NCBI RefSeq assembly: GCF_035222275.1
Contig: NC_085886.1
Span: 2,790,001 to 2,854,000, forward strand
Length of the DNA: 64,000 nt
Direction of reading: 5' to 3'
From: Podospora bellae-mahoneyi
Lineage: Eukaryota > Ascomycota > Sordariomycetes > Sordariales > Podosporaceae
The position numbers were made by a program, and so were the translations under genes. This document shows, one piece after another, positions 10,314 through 22,327 of the stretch (within the stretch, counting starts at the first letter, position 1; each line of letters opens with the position of its first letter). The notes below the pieces were generated by a model that was given only the letters and a program-made list of their open reading frames with translations, searched no databases and was not told the DNA's origin.

Positions 10314-11276
10314 GATATTCAAGAATCTTAAGAATCTTTGGCAGACATCCGGGTTTTGACTTACACAGTTCAGTTTCAGTGACACCAGGGTTCGGATTTG
10401 GGAGCTGACTGCAGTTAATAATATATGGGCTGCCTTTGCTGCAGGGCATGATGTATATCCTAGAAATAATACCTGTTTGTATAGGTAGGTTAATTTCCAT
10501 GTGGGCTGTGATGCAATCTACCTAGCCAGGGACCTGTGATTTAAGCAGACAGGACCTAGGGTCAGTCCGTTTACGCCGTGTTTGTTACAGTGACGCTTTT
10601 CATGCAATGAGCGGCAAAGAGGCGTGGGTTTGTATACCCAGTGATATTTCCAGCTAGGTGGTTGTTAGTTCGGGGGATGCCGCTGCTATTCTTGTTGTAG
10701 ACAGATAGATGAATGTGTGAGATCAGTGTATGCATGACGGACATGGTGATGAGGTAGGAGGTCGGGGGTGCCCTAGTAAAATGCAAACGCCGGATTTGCT
10801 TCTTGGACGAGTTCTGTGCAAAGGTCACTCCGGCCCGAAGGGGGGGCAAAGTCAAAAGAGAAAGGGGGTGTTGCTCCATGTAATTGTTAGGTTGTGAGTT
10901 GAGATGGTGGATTCGAGAGGAGAGAAAGTCCCGTTGAGAGTCTCACGGGAGGGGGCTGGAGGGGACCACCGCTAAGGCTGCTGCGGGTTTGGTGTGTCGC
11001 TCGCTGATGCTGATGCGATGCCGTGTTTTGATCACAGACTTAAGTAGAGATCCAAGAGTGAAAAATGTCAAATGCCCAACTGCCAGCAACGGCCATGGCA
11101 ACATGTACCTGTCCAGCCAGATGGGCCAAACGGTAGTATTGCTCGATAACACATCGTCGCTGGCTCCATTCGAAGGGGTCTTGATCGCAGTGGTCTGCAG
11201 GTGGCGTAACTCCCTGGCTGGAGTCGCGGAGGGGCGCTGGGCGTGCAGGTTTAGGCTTGGGTGGGGCCCCACCGCT

Positions 11277-11277
11277 G

Positions 11278-11309
<32 letters not shown>
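11277..11309. repeat. (CA)n(GA)n dinucleotide microsatellite
   Basis: An alternating CA tract runs directly into a GA tract, in the region upstream of the F-box gene. Confidence 0.95.
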
Positions 11310-11430
11310 GGCGGGTACCAAGTTACAAGTCCCAGTCTCGAACAGAACAGAGCAAAAGGAAAGGAAAAGGGACGCCCCCTTCCCGCCTCGTATTTCTTCT
11401 GCTTCACCTCCCCTTCTCAGCCCTCACTCG

Positions 11431-11492
11431 CACCCTCACCCTCACCCTTACCCTTACCCTCACCCTCACCCTCACCTTCACCTCACTCACCC
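11431..11492. repeat. Telomere-like hexanucleotide array (CCCTCA / CCCTTA)
   Basis: About ten imperfect hexamers of CCCTCA and CCCTTA. The complementary strand reads GGGTGA/GGGTAA and has closely spaced G-triplets able in principle to form a G-quadruplex. The unit is not the canonical fungal telomere repeat: GGGTAA is not a rotation of TTAGGG. Confidence 0.85.
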
Positions 11493-12167
11493 TTTGGTTT
11501 GATGTGTAGCTAGTTATGGTTGTGTGTGTCTCGTAGCCATTCTTTGTTCCGTCATCCATCCCTTCTTTCCAAACGCCTCAGCTCGGGCAGCCCCAGCCAG
11601 ACCCGTTCGAACTTGCGCGCGCGCGCGCCTCCCGTCGCCCTTAACAATTCCCTGTTTCGGTTTCGGCTCTGCCGTCTCCTCCTGCCAACTTTCAGATTGA
11701 ATTGCCGGCCAACGCTGACCACCAACCACCACCACCACCACCACTACCAACCACCAACTGGCGACCTTCCCCCCTGGCCTGGAACCTCCAATCCTCTTCG
11801 GCCTCGACGACTTCATTTTTCTTTCTCTTGACACTTCTCCCCCCGTTCGAACCTCCGAGCTCCTCCCGTCACCGCGGCGATTTGAGTCGGGATATCCCGA
11901 GAATCACACCTTTAGCGGCTAGCGCTTCCCGGCACCCGCGACTCGAACATACCGCTGCCGTACTCGAAACTGCCCAAGTGTTCTTACGCCGCTCACTCTT
12001 TTTTTTTTGTGTACCTGGATTTCGTGAGGGTGTGGTGGAAGAGAAAAAAAAATCATTGCTTGGTCCCTGACATCGCTGTCGTCTTTCTCTCGAGTCCCCA
12101 GCCTGACCCGCCAGGCCGCCTCAACACCACCTACCTCTTCAACTGGTAGTGTGCCTACACATACGAA

Positions 12168-14375
12168 ATGTCCTACAATCCACCAATGAGTTTCTCCGAG
12201 AGGAGAGGGGCCGTATTTAACGAGGAGTTGTCGCTGAATACACATCATGGCATCAAGAGCCTGGCGCAACCGCGTCCCAGAGGGCCACCAACACCGAGTA
12301 TGAGCACGCCGGCGGCAGACTTCGATCAGGTTACCGGCTCTCCACCACCTCCACCCACGCCGGCGGCATCCCCAGGACCATCCAACTCGAGGCCGGATTG
12401 GAAGAGCGCCGACGAAACCGAGGAGGCCTACCTTGCTACGATTCGCCAGTACTTTGTCAAGTGCAACAGTGCTCAGAGGGGGCGGCTGCTGTCTGATCTG
12501 CTGAACCTCTGCACCAGTCAACAGCTGAGCTTTGTGCACCAGTTTGTCAGCCCGCTGCTGAAGAAGGATCCATTCACTACTCTCCCAGATGAACTGTGTC
12601 TTAGAGTTGGTCTCGCGCTCCCCGCCTTTGCGCCTTTGCATGTAACTGACCGTGTGCCGCTTAGATCCTCTCGTTCATCGACGATCCCAAAGTGCTTGTG
12701 CGCGCATCGCAAGTGTCCCGAAGATGGCGGGATTTGCTGAGTGATGACATGACGTGGAAGAATCTATGCGTAAAGCACGATTATCAGCGTAGGATGTCGG
12801 AAGTCCAGGCTATGCGGGCAGAACTCTACGGTCATGCTCAGCAAGACGACGGTGCGGCCGCCGGGGACTGTTCCGGCGCGCTCACGTCCAACTCGTTACC
12901 CGCGTCGTTTGGAAGCAGCACCGGCGCGCGGCCGAGGCTCACGTCGTACAAGTCACACTTTAAGCAGAGATATCTGGTTGATGTGGCTTGGAGGACGGGC
13001 GGGCGGAACATCTCCAAGAATCTCACCCAGGATGGTGGCGTGGTCACGAGTCTGCATTTGACCTCCAAGTACATCATTGTGGCTCTTGATAATGCCAGGA
13101 TTCACGTGTTTGATACCGAAGGAAACGCGCTTCGCACCCTGCAGGGCCATGTGATGGGTGTCTGGGCTATGGTGCCCTGGGATGATATCCTGGTCAGTGG
13201 TGGCTGTGACAGAGAGGTTCGGGTTTGGGACCTGACGACTGGGTAAGTTTCATCATGGGTTTGGTGGTCATTCGGTTCTGGGCTGACTTTTTGATCACAG
13301 AAACTGCCTGCATACGCTTAGGGGTCACACCTCCACGGTCCGCTGTCTTAAGATGTCAGATGCCAACACGGCCATTTCCGGATCCAGAGACACGACCCTT
13401 CGGGTTTGGGATATCAGAAACGGCACACTGATCAAGCTGCTTGTCGGCCACCAGGCCAGCGTCCGGTGTTTGGAGATCAAGGGTGACATCGTGGTGTCTG
13501 GCAGTTATGATACCACCGCCAAGGTGTGGAGTATTTCCGAAGGTCGCTGCCTTCACACGCTTTCGGGGCATTACAGCCAAATCTATGCAATCGCCTTTGA
13601 TGGCTACCGGGTGGCGACTGGCAGTCTTGACACTAGTGTCAGGATCTGGAATGCGCAGACAGGGTAGGTTTCCATCTGACCTCTCGTCAAAAGTCCAATG
13701 CTAACTAACACAATTCCACAGTGAATGTCAAGCTGTTCTCCAAGGCCACACCTCCCTCGTGGGTCAACTGCAAATGCGCGGCGGCACACTCGTCACGGGC
13801 GGCAGTGATGGCTCTGTGAGAGTATGGTCGCTCGAGAGATTCTGCCCTATTCACCGGCTCGCCGCCCACGACAACAGCGTGACGAGCTTGCAATTTGACG
13901 ACACGAGGGTTGTCAGCGGAGGTAGCGACGGGCGAGTCAAGGTCTGGGATCTCAAGACTGGCCAGCTGGTTCGCGAGCTTATCACGCAGGGCGAGGCTGT
14001 GTGGAGGGTTGCGTTTGAGGATGAGAAGTGCGTCGCGATGGCGCTGAAGAATAGCCGGACCGTCATGGAGGTAAGCACACCCCCCCTTTTTTTTTTTCGT
14101 CCTGAGCACGCAGCGGAATATTGACATGTGTACAGGTTTGGAACTTCTCGCCACCAGAAGAAATGCTCAACGACCGCCCTGTTATCCCATTAAAGAGAAC
14201 CCTCGACGCCCCAGCACCAGACGGCAGCAGACCACTCAGCGCCTTTGCTCTGGACTACCGGGGTGCTGGAAGCAGTAGTGGCGGCATTGGAATGCTTGAC
14301 GTCGATATGCCCGACGCAGGACCGTCCACCGCGCCACTTCAACAGAGCGGTGGCATGTTTTTCCGGGATCCATGA
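12168..14375 (+). CDS. F-box / WD40-repeat protein, Cdc4/FBXW7-like SCF substrate receptor
   Basis: Expected to be the substrate-binding subunit of an SCF ubiquitin ligase: the F-box binds Skp1 and the WD40 propeller recruits phosphorylated targets. Five exons: 12168-12605, 12665-13242, 13301-13663, 13722-14070, 14136-14375; the product is 655 aa. All junctions restore phase; the first donor is the unusual GTTGGT. A Pro/Ser-rich N-terminus is followed by a helical dimerisation-like segment and the F-box (residues about 138-185; FTTLPDELCLR spliced to ILSFIDDPKVLVRASQVSRR). Then come about seven to eight WD repeats with GH...WD spacing (VSGSYDTTAKVW, VATGSLDTSVRIW, VVSGGSDGRVKVW). The arrangement is closer to Cdc4/FBXW7/Pop1 than to the sulfur regulator Met30/SconB, but I cannot settle the ortholog without a tree. 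Confidence 0.85.
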
Positions 14376-15829
14376 ATACGAGATGATTCTCAACGCTATG
14401 GTACATACACACATACACTTATGATGTGAAGTGAGAAAGAGGGGTTATCATTGTTGGCGTCATCCGCTGATTTGCTTATTTTCTTTTTTGGCTGGTTATT
14501 ATTTTTGCGCATACCCCCATTCTTGTTGGTTTATTTATCTTTTGGGTCTCAACGGCAACATGATCGTTCTGTATCGAATTGGGGGGGGGTGGTTGGTTGT
14601 ATGGAAACGAAGGGTATCGACTGGATGGAGTTTTTTTGTTATGTTTGTTCTATGTTGGTTATTAGGAAACTGGAGGGAGGAAATATGTGATAGCGCATTG
14701 TTATGGCGTTGTTTTTTTGTTACACACTTATTTCTCTCTCATCTTCAGGCTTTTTTTTTTGGACGGTGCTGTCAACTCTGTATAGAAGACAGCCGAATAA
14801 ACATGAGAGCAGTGGTTTTGTTATCAAACATGAATGAGAGATGACGGTGGTGGTGTAAAGTGGAGGGGGGTTGAGAGGGATGAGTGTGGGGTGAGCTGAG
14901 TGAGTGGATTCCGTTGCTGATATCATTTGCATTGGGCGTCGGGGGGGTGTATCGGTGTCTTATCAGATCGGTCGGGTCGGATGGGCCGGAGAGCGATGCG
15001 GTGCGGCGGTGTTTTGTGTCCAAGTACGGAGTAAGACTTTTATCAACCCGTGTATAGACGAGAAAGAGAGAGTGAGTAAAAGATATATTCTCGTCTTTTG
15101 TCCTTGATATCTTGAAATTGAAAAGCTGCCAGGCCTTAACTCCGAACCTACTCCGTTCAGTGGTGGAGTTTCCAAGTCCCTGTCATGGAAGATGAAGTCA
15201 GCGGACATAGTACGGACAAGATGTGCTTCTAGATCTGAGATTTGGTGACACCAAAACTAAAATGCTTACGGGACTTCCCCCCGTGGGCTCCGATAGGGAC
15301 TTTTCTTCCACGAAGGTTGATAATACCGTAGCAATTGACTAAGAAAGAGCGATTTTTTTTTATTCCATAAAATAAAAAGGGCCGAGAATGGGCAAAAACA
15401 GCTCTGGAAAAGCCCCACTCTTGAGGTTCGGTTGTATCCGTGCTTGCGGCCCCTCTTGTGTGGTGCTGTCACTGTTGGAAATGCTGGCAGGTGGGGACTT
15501 TTTGCAGCAAAGAGAGAAACCCCCAACCATGTCTGGCTTCGCTTAACAAGGCTAGCGCGTAGAGTCTCAACAAGCATCACCGCCCCCCCAACGCCAAAAA
15601 CTTGGGGGACCCATTCCTTTTTTGCAGTGCTGCAGTGCTGTTGCTGGGCCCTGCTGTTGCTGAGAAGCTGCCACACCTACCTCTCCCACCCTATCCAGCT
15701 CCCGACATCGCGGTCCCTTTCTCGCTTGGATCTGACCATCCCTCTCCGTCCTCTTTTTTTTTTTTTCCCTTCACCTTCTTTTTCCCTTTTTTTTCATTGC
15801 GCAACCAACCCTTCCCCCCATCACACAAA
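14376..15829. other. Intergenic: F-box gene 3' UTR and PDH E1 alpha promoter
   Basis: T-rich 3' UTR-like sequence (14430-14790), then unremarkable sequence. A T/C-rich leader (15740-15800) directly precedes the PDH E1 alpha start. No gene, RNA or clear element was recognised. Confidence 0.5.
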
Positions 15830-17438
15830 ATGTTCTCGCGAGCCACCCGGTTAACAAGGGCGCTGCCCGTCCGTGTTGCTGCTGCCCGCGCCAGCCCTGT
15901 CACGGCTTCGCTTGCCCGGAGGACCGTCACCACCAATGCCGCTTCGGCGCAGGTTGACAAGAGCTCCGTCCCCCAGGTATGTTCAGTGTGGAGGTGTAGC
16001 AGCTTGTGTCATGAGTAGGAACTGTGCTTTCCGGACCCACCGGGATGCTTGGATATCGAGGGGACATTATCGTTTGCATTAAGGGAATGTTTGCGATATA
16101 TCTCTTTTATTTGCGAACGTTGTCAAATCGCTCTTTTTTTTATTGTTGAGGTTTTGCGTCACTTTTTTTTTTTAGTCTGTCACTGATATTGTTGTTATTA
16201 TCACGACAACAGTCCGAAGATGAGCCCTTCCATGTCACCCTTTCCGACGAGAGCTTCGAGACGTACGAGCTCGACCCCCCACCTTACCAGCTTGAGGTTA
16301 CCAAGAAGCAGTTGAAGCAGATGTATAAGGATATGGTTGTCGTCAGGTATGAGAGGCACATGGGTTTTGGGAGGTCCGTGATCTTTGGCTGACGCAACGA
16401 TACCGGATCATAGACAAATGGAGATGGCTGCCGACAGACTATACAAGGAGAAGAAGATTCGGGGTTTCTGCCACCTCTCCACCGGTCAGGAGGCCGTTGC
16501 CGTCGGTATCGAGCATGCGATCAACAAGTCGGACGATGTCATCACCTCTTACAGATGCCACGGTTTCGCCTATATGAGAGGCGGCACTGTGCGCTCCATC
16601 ATTGGCGAGCTTCTTGGTCGCCGTGAGGGTATTGCGTACGGCAAGGGCGGTTCTATGCACATGTTCGCCAAGGGCTTTTATGGCGGCAACGGCATTGTCG
16701 GCGCTCAGGTGCCTGTCGGTGCCGGGTTGGCTTTTGCCCAGAAGTATACCGGTGGCAAGAAGGCTACTGTTATCCTGTATGGTGATGGTGCTTCCAACCA
16801 GGGTCAGGTGTTTGAGGCTTTCAACATGGCCAAGCTTTGGAAGTTGCCCGCCCTTTTCGGGTGCGAGAGTGAGTTTCCAGACACTGCTACAAACATAGGG
16901 GTCATTGCTAACATTGTGGCTCTCAGACAACAAGTACGGTATGGGTACCTCCGCTGCCCGCTCCTCCGCCCTGACCGACTACTACAAGCGCGGCCAGTAC
17001 ATCCCCGGTCTCAAGGTCAACGGCATGGACGTCCTTGCGGTCAAGGCGGCCGTCCAGTACGGCAAGCAGTGGACTGAGGAGGACAATGGTCCGTTGGTTC
17101 TCGAGTACGTGACCTACCGCTACGGTGGTCATAGTATGTCGGACCCCGGCACCACCTACCGCACCCGTGAGGAAATTCAGCGTATGCGGTCCACCAACGA
17201 TCCCATCGCCGGCCTCAAGCAGCACATTCTCGACTGGGGCGTTGCTCAGGAGGATGAGCTCAAGAACATCGACAAGGAGGCCCGCAGCTTCGTCAACGAG
17301 GAGGTGGCCGCCGCCGAGGCCATGGCCGTCCCTGAGGCCACCCCCAAGATCCTGTATGAGGACATTTACGTCAGAGGCTCCGAGCCCGATTTCATCCGTG
17401 GCCGCATCCTGGATGAGAACTACTACTTTAAGCAGTAA
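15830..17438 (+). CDS. pda1: Pyruvate dehydrogenase E1 component subunit alpha, mitochondrial
   Basis: Thiamine-diphosphate-dependent decarboxylase subunit of the mitochondrial pyruvate dehydrogenase complex. Four exons: 15830-15976, 16213-16346, 16414-16868, 16927-17438; the product is 415 aa. Intron 1 is long (236 nt). The first 30 or so residues are Arg/Ala/Ser-rich without acidic residues, as expected of a mitochondrial presequence. The ThDP-binding motif runs from GDGASNQGQ to CENNKYGMG, with the final Asn pair rebuilt across intron 3. The regulatory loop [13 protein letters not shown] keeps the phosphorylatable Ser of site 1 but has Thr where mammalian site 2 has Ser. Codon use is uniformly C-ending, typical of a highly expressed gene and unlike several neighbours. 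Confidence 0.97.
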
Positions 17439-18268
17439 ATGGTTGGAGAGTAGAGTGGTGGTGAGGTGGTGAGGTGGTGAGGGGTTGAACAAGAGGAAAA
17501 GAGAGTGAGAGAGAGCCGTTTATACAAACAGTGAAATTACTCGAGCTTTGCCGCTGAGCATTTGGTTTTGTTTCTCGTGTGGTTGGCCTTTTTTTGTACA
17601 TTACCTTCCTAATCGTCCGTCATAGAGCTTTCGGAGGGAAAAATACGGTTATGAAGAAAATGATTTTTGAGATTTGGGAATGGGACAATGGTGCTTTTCT
17701 TTTCTATTTGCTTTGCGTTTTGCGACTAAGTAATGCTTAGAATATGCGGACGGTGGTATACATATGGGATTGAGAAAGATATTTTCACATGGAGGGCAAG
17801 TCCCTCGATGCATTAAGCTGATGCCTAAGCTTGGACCCTTCGATGCTGCCTGAGGATGAACAAAATGGCCCACTTTGCTCATGTGACCATGCTACTTTAC
17901 GCGAGAAGATTAGGGGAGGGAAAACGCGTCGGAAGCGCGTCACTCTTTTGTCCTTCCAATTGGTTTGTCGTCGTACATACCTGCCGATTTGAAGCACCCT
18001 GTCACCACTGCCCGCCTGCCGCCCTGCCTGCTGCCTATTACTATTTTTATTATTATCATTATTGGACGTGGACTTTTTTTTCTGTTTTTTTGCGACTACT
18101 TTTATAAACACTTGCTAGTTCCAGCAACACCAAATTCAAGAAAAGCTGGCTCCTCGGCTTTTGTCATTTTTGTCTTTTACTGCGATCTTCCCGCGACAGC
18201 AACAACTTTTACGACGAGGATTTTATTGCTCGAGGGCATTGTTTAGTGCTGGTGGTGGGTTGATTACG
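17439..18268. other. Intergenic: pda1 3' UTR and DNA ligase promoter
   Basis: Purine-rich 3' UTR start (17440-17515), then AT-richer sequence. No coding region or RNA gene was recognised. Confidence 0.5.
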
Positions 18269-21200
18269 ATGCCTCCTAAGGGGAGTAGGCAGGCTACGCT
18301 GGGGTATGTATTGCCTGGTTGGGAGGAGGGGCGGTTGTTTTGTTGCGATTTGTTGGGACAGAGAGGACAGTTGGGACTTACTGAGTTGAACGGTACAGGA
18401 AATTCTTCACCCAGGCCAACGGCGCTGCGATTCCGGAGCCAAAGGTGGCGGCGCAAAATAAAACGCAGACGAAGTTGAGTTTTTCGACCAAGGTGGGGGG
18501 GGAGCAGAGCCCCAAGAGGAGGAAGAAGGATGAAGAGGAGGAGGTGAGATCTGATGCTGAGGGGGGAGAGGAGGGGGTTAAGCCGGTGGAGAAGAAGAAA
18601 CGGGGCCGACCTGCTAAGGCTGCCATCATCACTACGACGGAAAAGAAGACGAGAAAGAAGGAGGTTGATGAGGATGGGGATGAGAGCATGGAGGATGCGG
18701 AACCTGCGCAGAAAAAAGCGAGGAAGGGGGGGAGGAGGGTGGTGAGGGATGAGGAGGATGGGGATGAGAGTATGGAGGATGCGCCGGCGCCGGTTGAGGA
18801 TGGCAGGGTGTCCTCGCCGGAGGGGTATCAGTATGAGAAGGGGAGTGAGCCGAGGATGTTGAATGCGACGCCGAAGAAGAGGCAGGGGAAGAAGGTGAGA
18901 CAGGATGAGAAGGAGTGGAATTTGGGGGTGGAGTCGCCGGAGGGGTATGATTATAAGGGTGGGAGTCCGCCGAAGCTTTTTAAGGGGGATAGGTTGGTTG
19001 CTGTTGGGGGGGTGAAGGTTGGGAAGGAGGAGGCGGGGAAGATAGAGGGGGAGAAGGCCGGGAAGAAGGCGGTTGAGAAGGAGGAGGAGGAGGTTGTCAA
19101 GGAGGGAGAGGAGACGGCGTCGTCGGCTTCGGATGTGGAGATGGAGGAGGAGGAGGAGGAGGAGAAGCCGGAGGTGGCCAAGAAGGCGAGGCAGAAGGTG
19201 CAGGCTACGCTTAAGAGTGCTGATGAGCATCCTTTTCCTGACTGGAAGGCTGGGGAGCCGGTGCCGTATGCTGCTCTCTGCACTACGTTTTCGCTGGTGG
19301 AGCTCACGACGAAGAGGCTGGAGATTATGGCGCACTGTGCGCTGTTTTTGAGACAGGTTTTGAGGCTCACGCCGGATGATCTTTTGCCGGTGGTGCTGCT
19401 AATGATCAACAAGCTTGCTCCTGACTATGCGGGTATCGAGCTGGGCATCGGAGAGAGTTTGATCATGAAGGCTATCGGAGAGTCGACGGGGAGAAGTCTG
19501 GCGATTATCAAGCAGGATCAGAAGGAGATTGGTGATCTGGGCTTGGTGGCGGTCAAGAGCAGGTCGACGCAGCCGACCATGTTTAAACCAAAGCCATTGA
19601 CTGTTAGGGGTGTGCTGAAGGGGCTGATGGGCATTGCCACGACAACGGGCAATGGAGCTCAGGGGAGGAAGGTGGATGGGATCAAGAAACTGCTTTCCCA
19701 GGCTGATGCCAACGGGGCGAAGAAGGTTGATATCACCAAGGACAAGGGCGGGCCGAGTGAAGCCAAGTATCTGGTCAGGTTCCTGGAGGGGAAGCTGAGA
19801 TTGGGTCTGGCGGAGAAGTCGGTCATTGTCAGCTTGTCACAGGCGGTGGTTGCGCACGAGGCGGCTCAAAAGGGGGTTGCGCCCAGTGCGGCTGACTTTG
19901 AGAAGGGCGAGGCGATCCTCAAGACTGTCTACAGCGAGCTGCCAAGCTACGATGTCATCATTCCGGCTATGGTTGAGCACGGGATCATGAACCTGAGGGA
20001 TCACTGCAAGTTGAGGCCTGGTGTTCCCCTCAAGCCCATGTTGGCCAATCCTACCAAGGCTATCACCGAGGTTCTGGACCGGTTTGAGAACAAGCTTTTC
20101 ACTTGCGAGTACAAGTACGATGGTGAAAGAGCGCAGATTCACTATGTGGCCAAGGACACTGCTGAAGAGCTCAGCCAGTCGGCCGCGAATGCCAGCAAGG
20201 AGGTGGGTAATGGTGTTGCGGCGATCTTCTCGAGAAACTCGGAGGATCTGTCCAAGAAGTACCCTGACGTCTTGGCCAAGCTGTCTACTTGGGTCAAGGA
20301 TGACACGAAGAGCTTTGTCTTGGACTGCGAGTCGGTTGCTTGGGATGTGGATGAGAAGAAGGTGTTGCCTTTCCAGCAGCTGATGACGCGCAAGAAGAAG
20401 GACGTCAAGATTGAGGAAGTCAAGGTCAAGGTTTGCGTCTTTGCGTTTGATCTGCTTTATCTAAACGGGGAGGCGGTGGTGAACAAGTCGCTCAGGGAGA
20501 GGAGGGAGCTGTTGCACAAGTCGTTTACTCCTGTCGAGGGCGAGTTTGCGTTTGCGACGTCGATGAATGGGCAGGAGCTGGATGAGATTCAGACGTTCTT
20601 GGATGAGTCAGTCAAGGCTTCGTGTGAGGGGTTGATGGTGAAGATGCTGGATGGGGAGGAGAGCGGGTATGAGCCTAGTAAGAGGTCGAGGAATTGGTTG
20701 AAGGTGTGTTTGGTCTTTCATTCCACATCGTCACAGGCGAGCAAAAAGTGTGCTAATGTAAAACAGATCAAGAAAGACTACCTCGCCGGCATCGGCGACT
20801 CGCTCGACCTCGTCGTCCTCGGCGCCTACTTTGGCAAGGGCAAGCGCACCTCTGTCTACGGCGCCTTTTTGCTGGCGTGCTACAACCCCGGCACGGACAC
20901 GTACGAAACGGTCTGCAACATTGGCACCGGCTTCAGCGAGGCTGTGCTCGAGGAGCTGCATGCCCAGCTCTCCAAGATCACGATTGATCGCCCCAAGCCG
21001 TTTTACGCCCACAGCAGCGGGGGCCAGCACCAGCCGGACGTGTGGTTTGAACCTAAATATGTCTGGGAGGTCAAGACGGCGGACTTGACGCTGAGCCCGA
21101 GGTACAAGGCGGGGATGAAGGAGGGGGTTGACCCGAGCGGGGAGAAAGGGATCAGCTTGAGGTTTCCGAGGTTTATCAAGGTGAGGGATGACAAGAAGCC

Positions 21201-21303
21201 GGACGAGGCGACGAGCAGTCGGCAGGTGGCGGAGATGTATCGGAAGCAGGAGAGTGTGAGTAAGAGCAAGGGGCCGAGTGTGGATGATGATTTTGAGTAT
21301 TAG
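18269..21303 (+). CDS. cdc9: ATP-dependent DNA ligase I (Cdc9/LIG1)
   Basis: Seals Okazaki-fragment nicks and completes excision repair. Three exons: 18269-18303, 18399-20703, 20767-21303; the product is 958 aa. The N-terminus carries a PCNA-binding PIP box, QATLGKFF (residues 8-15), split by intron 1 at the Gly codon, then a long Lys/Glu-rich unstructured region with two similar EDGDESMEDA-type segments. The DNA-binding domain (LVELTTKRLEIMAHCALFLRQ), the adenylation motif EYKYDGERAQ with active-site Lys584, and the OB-fold (DLVVLGAYFGKGKRT) follow in order. Intron 2 (20704-20766, GTGTGT donor) is 63 nt and has no in-frame stop; leaving it in would insert 21 residues between NWLK and IKKDYL, where ligases have none. 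Codon skew changes sharply across intron 2. Confidence 0.96.
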
Positions 21304-22327
21304 GTACTCATTGGAGGAGGGGTGTTTCTTGTTGTATAATCTTTTCGTCTTTATCATAAAAGTGAGGCATGGGAGTTTAAATGATAATCAGTCGTTGATA
21401 TTGAGAGTTGTGGTGGTGGGTTTTTTTTTTGTGCTTGTATGTCTATGATTGTTTTGCATGTGTGGTCTGGTGGTCATTATCAATATTCTGTTTAGCTTTG
21501 GGATATATGGATGCCATGATCTTGATTAATACCAGCTTGAGAGGTGGTGTTGATGAAAATATAGTGTTTTTTTTTTTTTTCAGTTTTGGGCATTTTTGAT
21601 TTTTGGCAAAGTGTAGTATGTATGGTCATGCGTGACAAGAAAAAGAAAAAAAGGAACTGGTGTCTACTTTAGTTTTTTTACATCAACTGATGGAGGTATC
21701 TTACCTTTGGGGAGGTCGGTAGGTAAATGGTAGGAGTTGGGTAAGGGGATTTGGGAAGGATTTTTGTGACGACTGAAAGGGGTTGGTGATGCTGAGAATG
21801 AGGTGAGCGGTGATTTTGGTGGAACATATCAAGGGAAGGGTGTAGATAAAAAAGGAGGAGAAAACATGGCGGGTTGTGAGATGAGTGAAGGCTTGCTGAT
21901 AGTCCTTTTACCGAGTGTGAAATGACATTCGGGGTTTAGCGTGCTGTGGTAGTCAACTCATGGAAAATAGTATAAAAAGACAAAAATTTGTTCTTGTTCC
22001 AATTCACCAGTGTGCTTTGTTGATGAAGGGGTCTCTCTGGGAGAACTTTGCGATGTATGTTTCCCTGTGACACCTCACAGACATGATCATAAGTAGGGGT
22101 GATGTTGGTATAATCAGTTGTAATGTTACATGCCTCTTTCTCTTTTGTACATGCAGCGAATAAAGCCACGGGCTGTCTCTCTCTGTCTCTCTCTCTCTCT
22201 CTCTTTTTAATACATCATCACACATGTTGTTGGTCTTGCCCAACCCATCCAACCTCTCCTCTTCCCCTCCCAGTCAGATATAGCAAGACCATTCTTTCAA
22301 ACAACCCAAATCCCCCACTTGCCCTCC
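21304..22327. other. Convergent intergenic region, DNA ligase / mitochondrial bL12m
   Basis: T-rich 3' UTR-like sequence with poly-T runs near 21421 and 21567, then ordinary sequence and a CT microsatellite. No gene was recognised. Confidence 0.5.
22174..22204. repeat. (CT)n microsatellite
   Basis: CTCT tract with a single GT interruption near 22184, in the 3' flank of the bL12m gene. Confidence 0.9.

Larger units (their letters stand above)
9505..12167. other. 2.7-kb gene-free stretch with several simple repeats
   Basis: I recognise no coding region here. The stretch holds the ZIP9-like 3' UTR, three microsatellites listed separately, a short alternating GC run near 11615-11628, and a pyrimidine-rich leader before the F-box gene (about 11400-12167). 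Open frames at 10943-11407 (-), 10989-11513 (+) and 11520-11831 (+) overlap repeats, have no recognisable domains and are not called. A lineage-specific or non-coding transcript cannot be excluded. Confidence 0.5.

Noticed and set aside
11431-11492. Interpretation as a true internal telomere repeat
   Set aside because: The units are CCCTCA and CCCTTA; neither is a rotation of CCCTAA.
10943-11834. Overlapping open frames of 100-175 codons on both strands
   Set aside because: They run through CA/GA and hexamer repeats and lack any recognisable family sequence or splice context.
11841-11870. GTTCGAACC resembling a tRNA B box
   Set aside because: No A box, acceptor stem or anticodon arm can be folded around it; lies in pyrimidine-rich leader sequence.
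18223-19335. 370-codon open frame antisense to DNA ligase I
   Set aside because: Complement of the Lys/Glu-rich N-terminal region; low complexity, Leu/Arg-rich, no domain.
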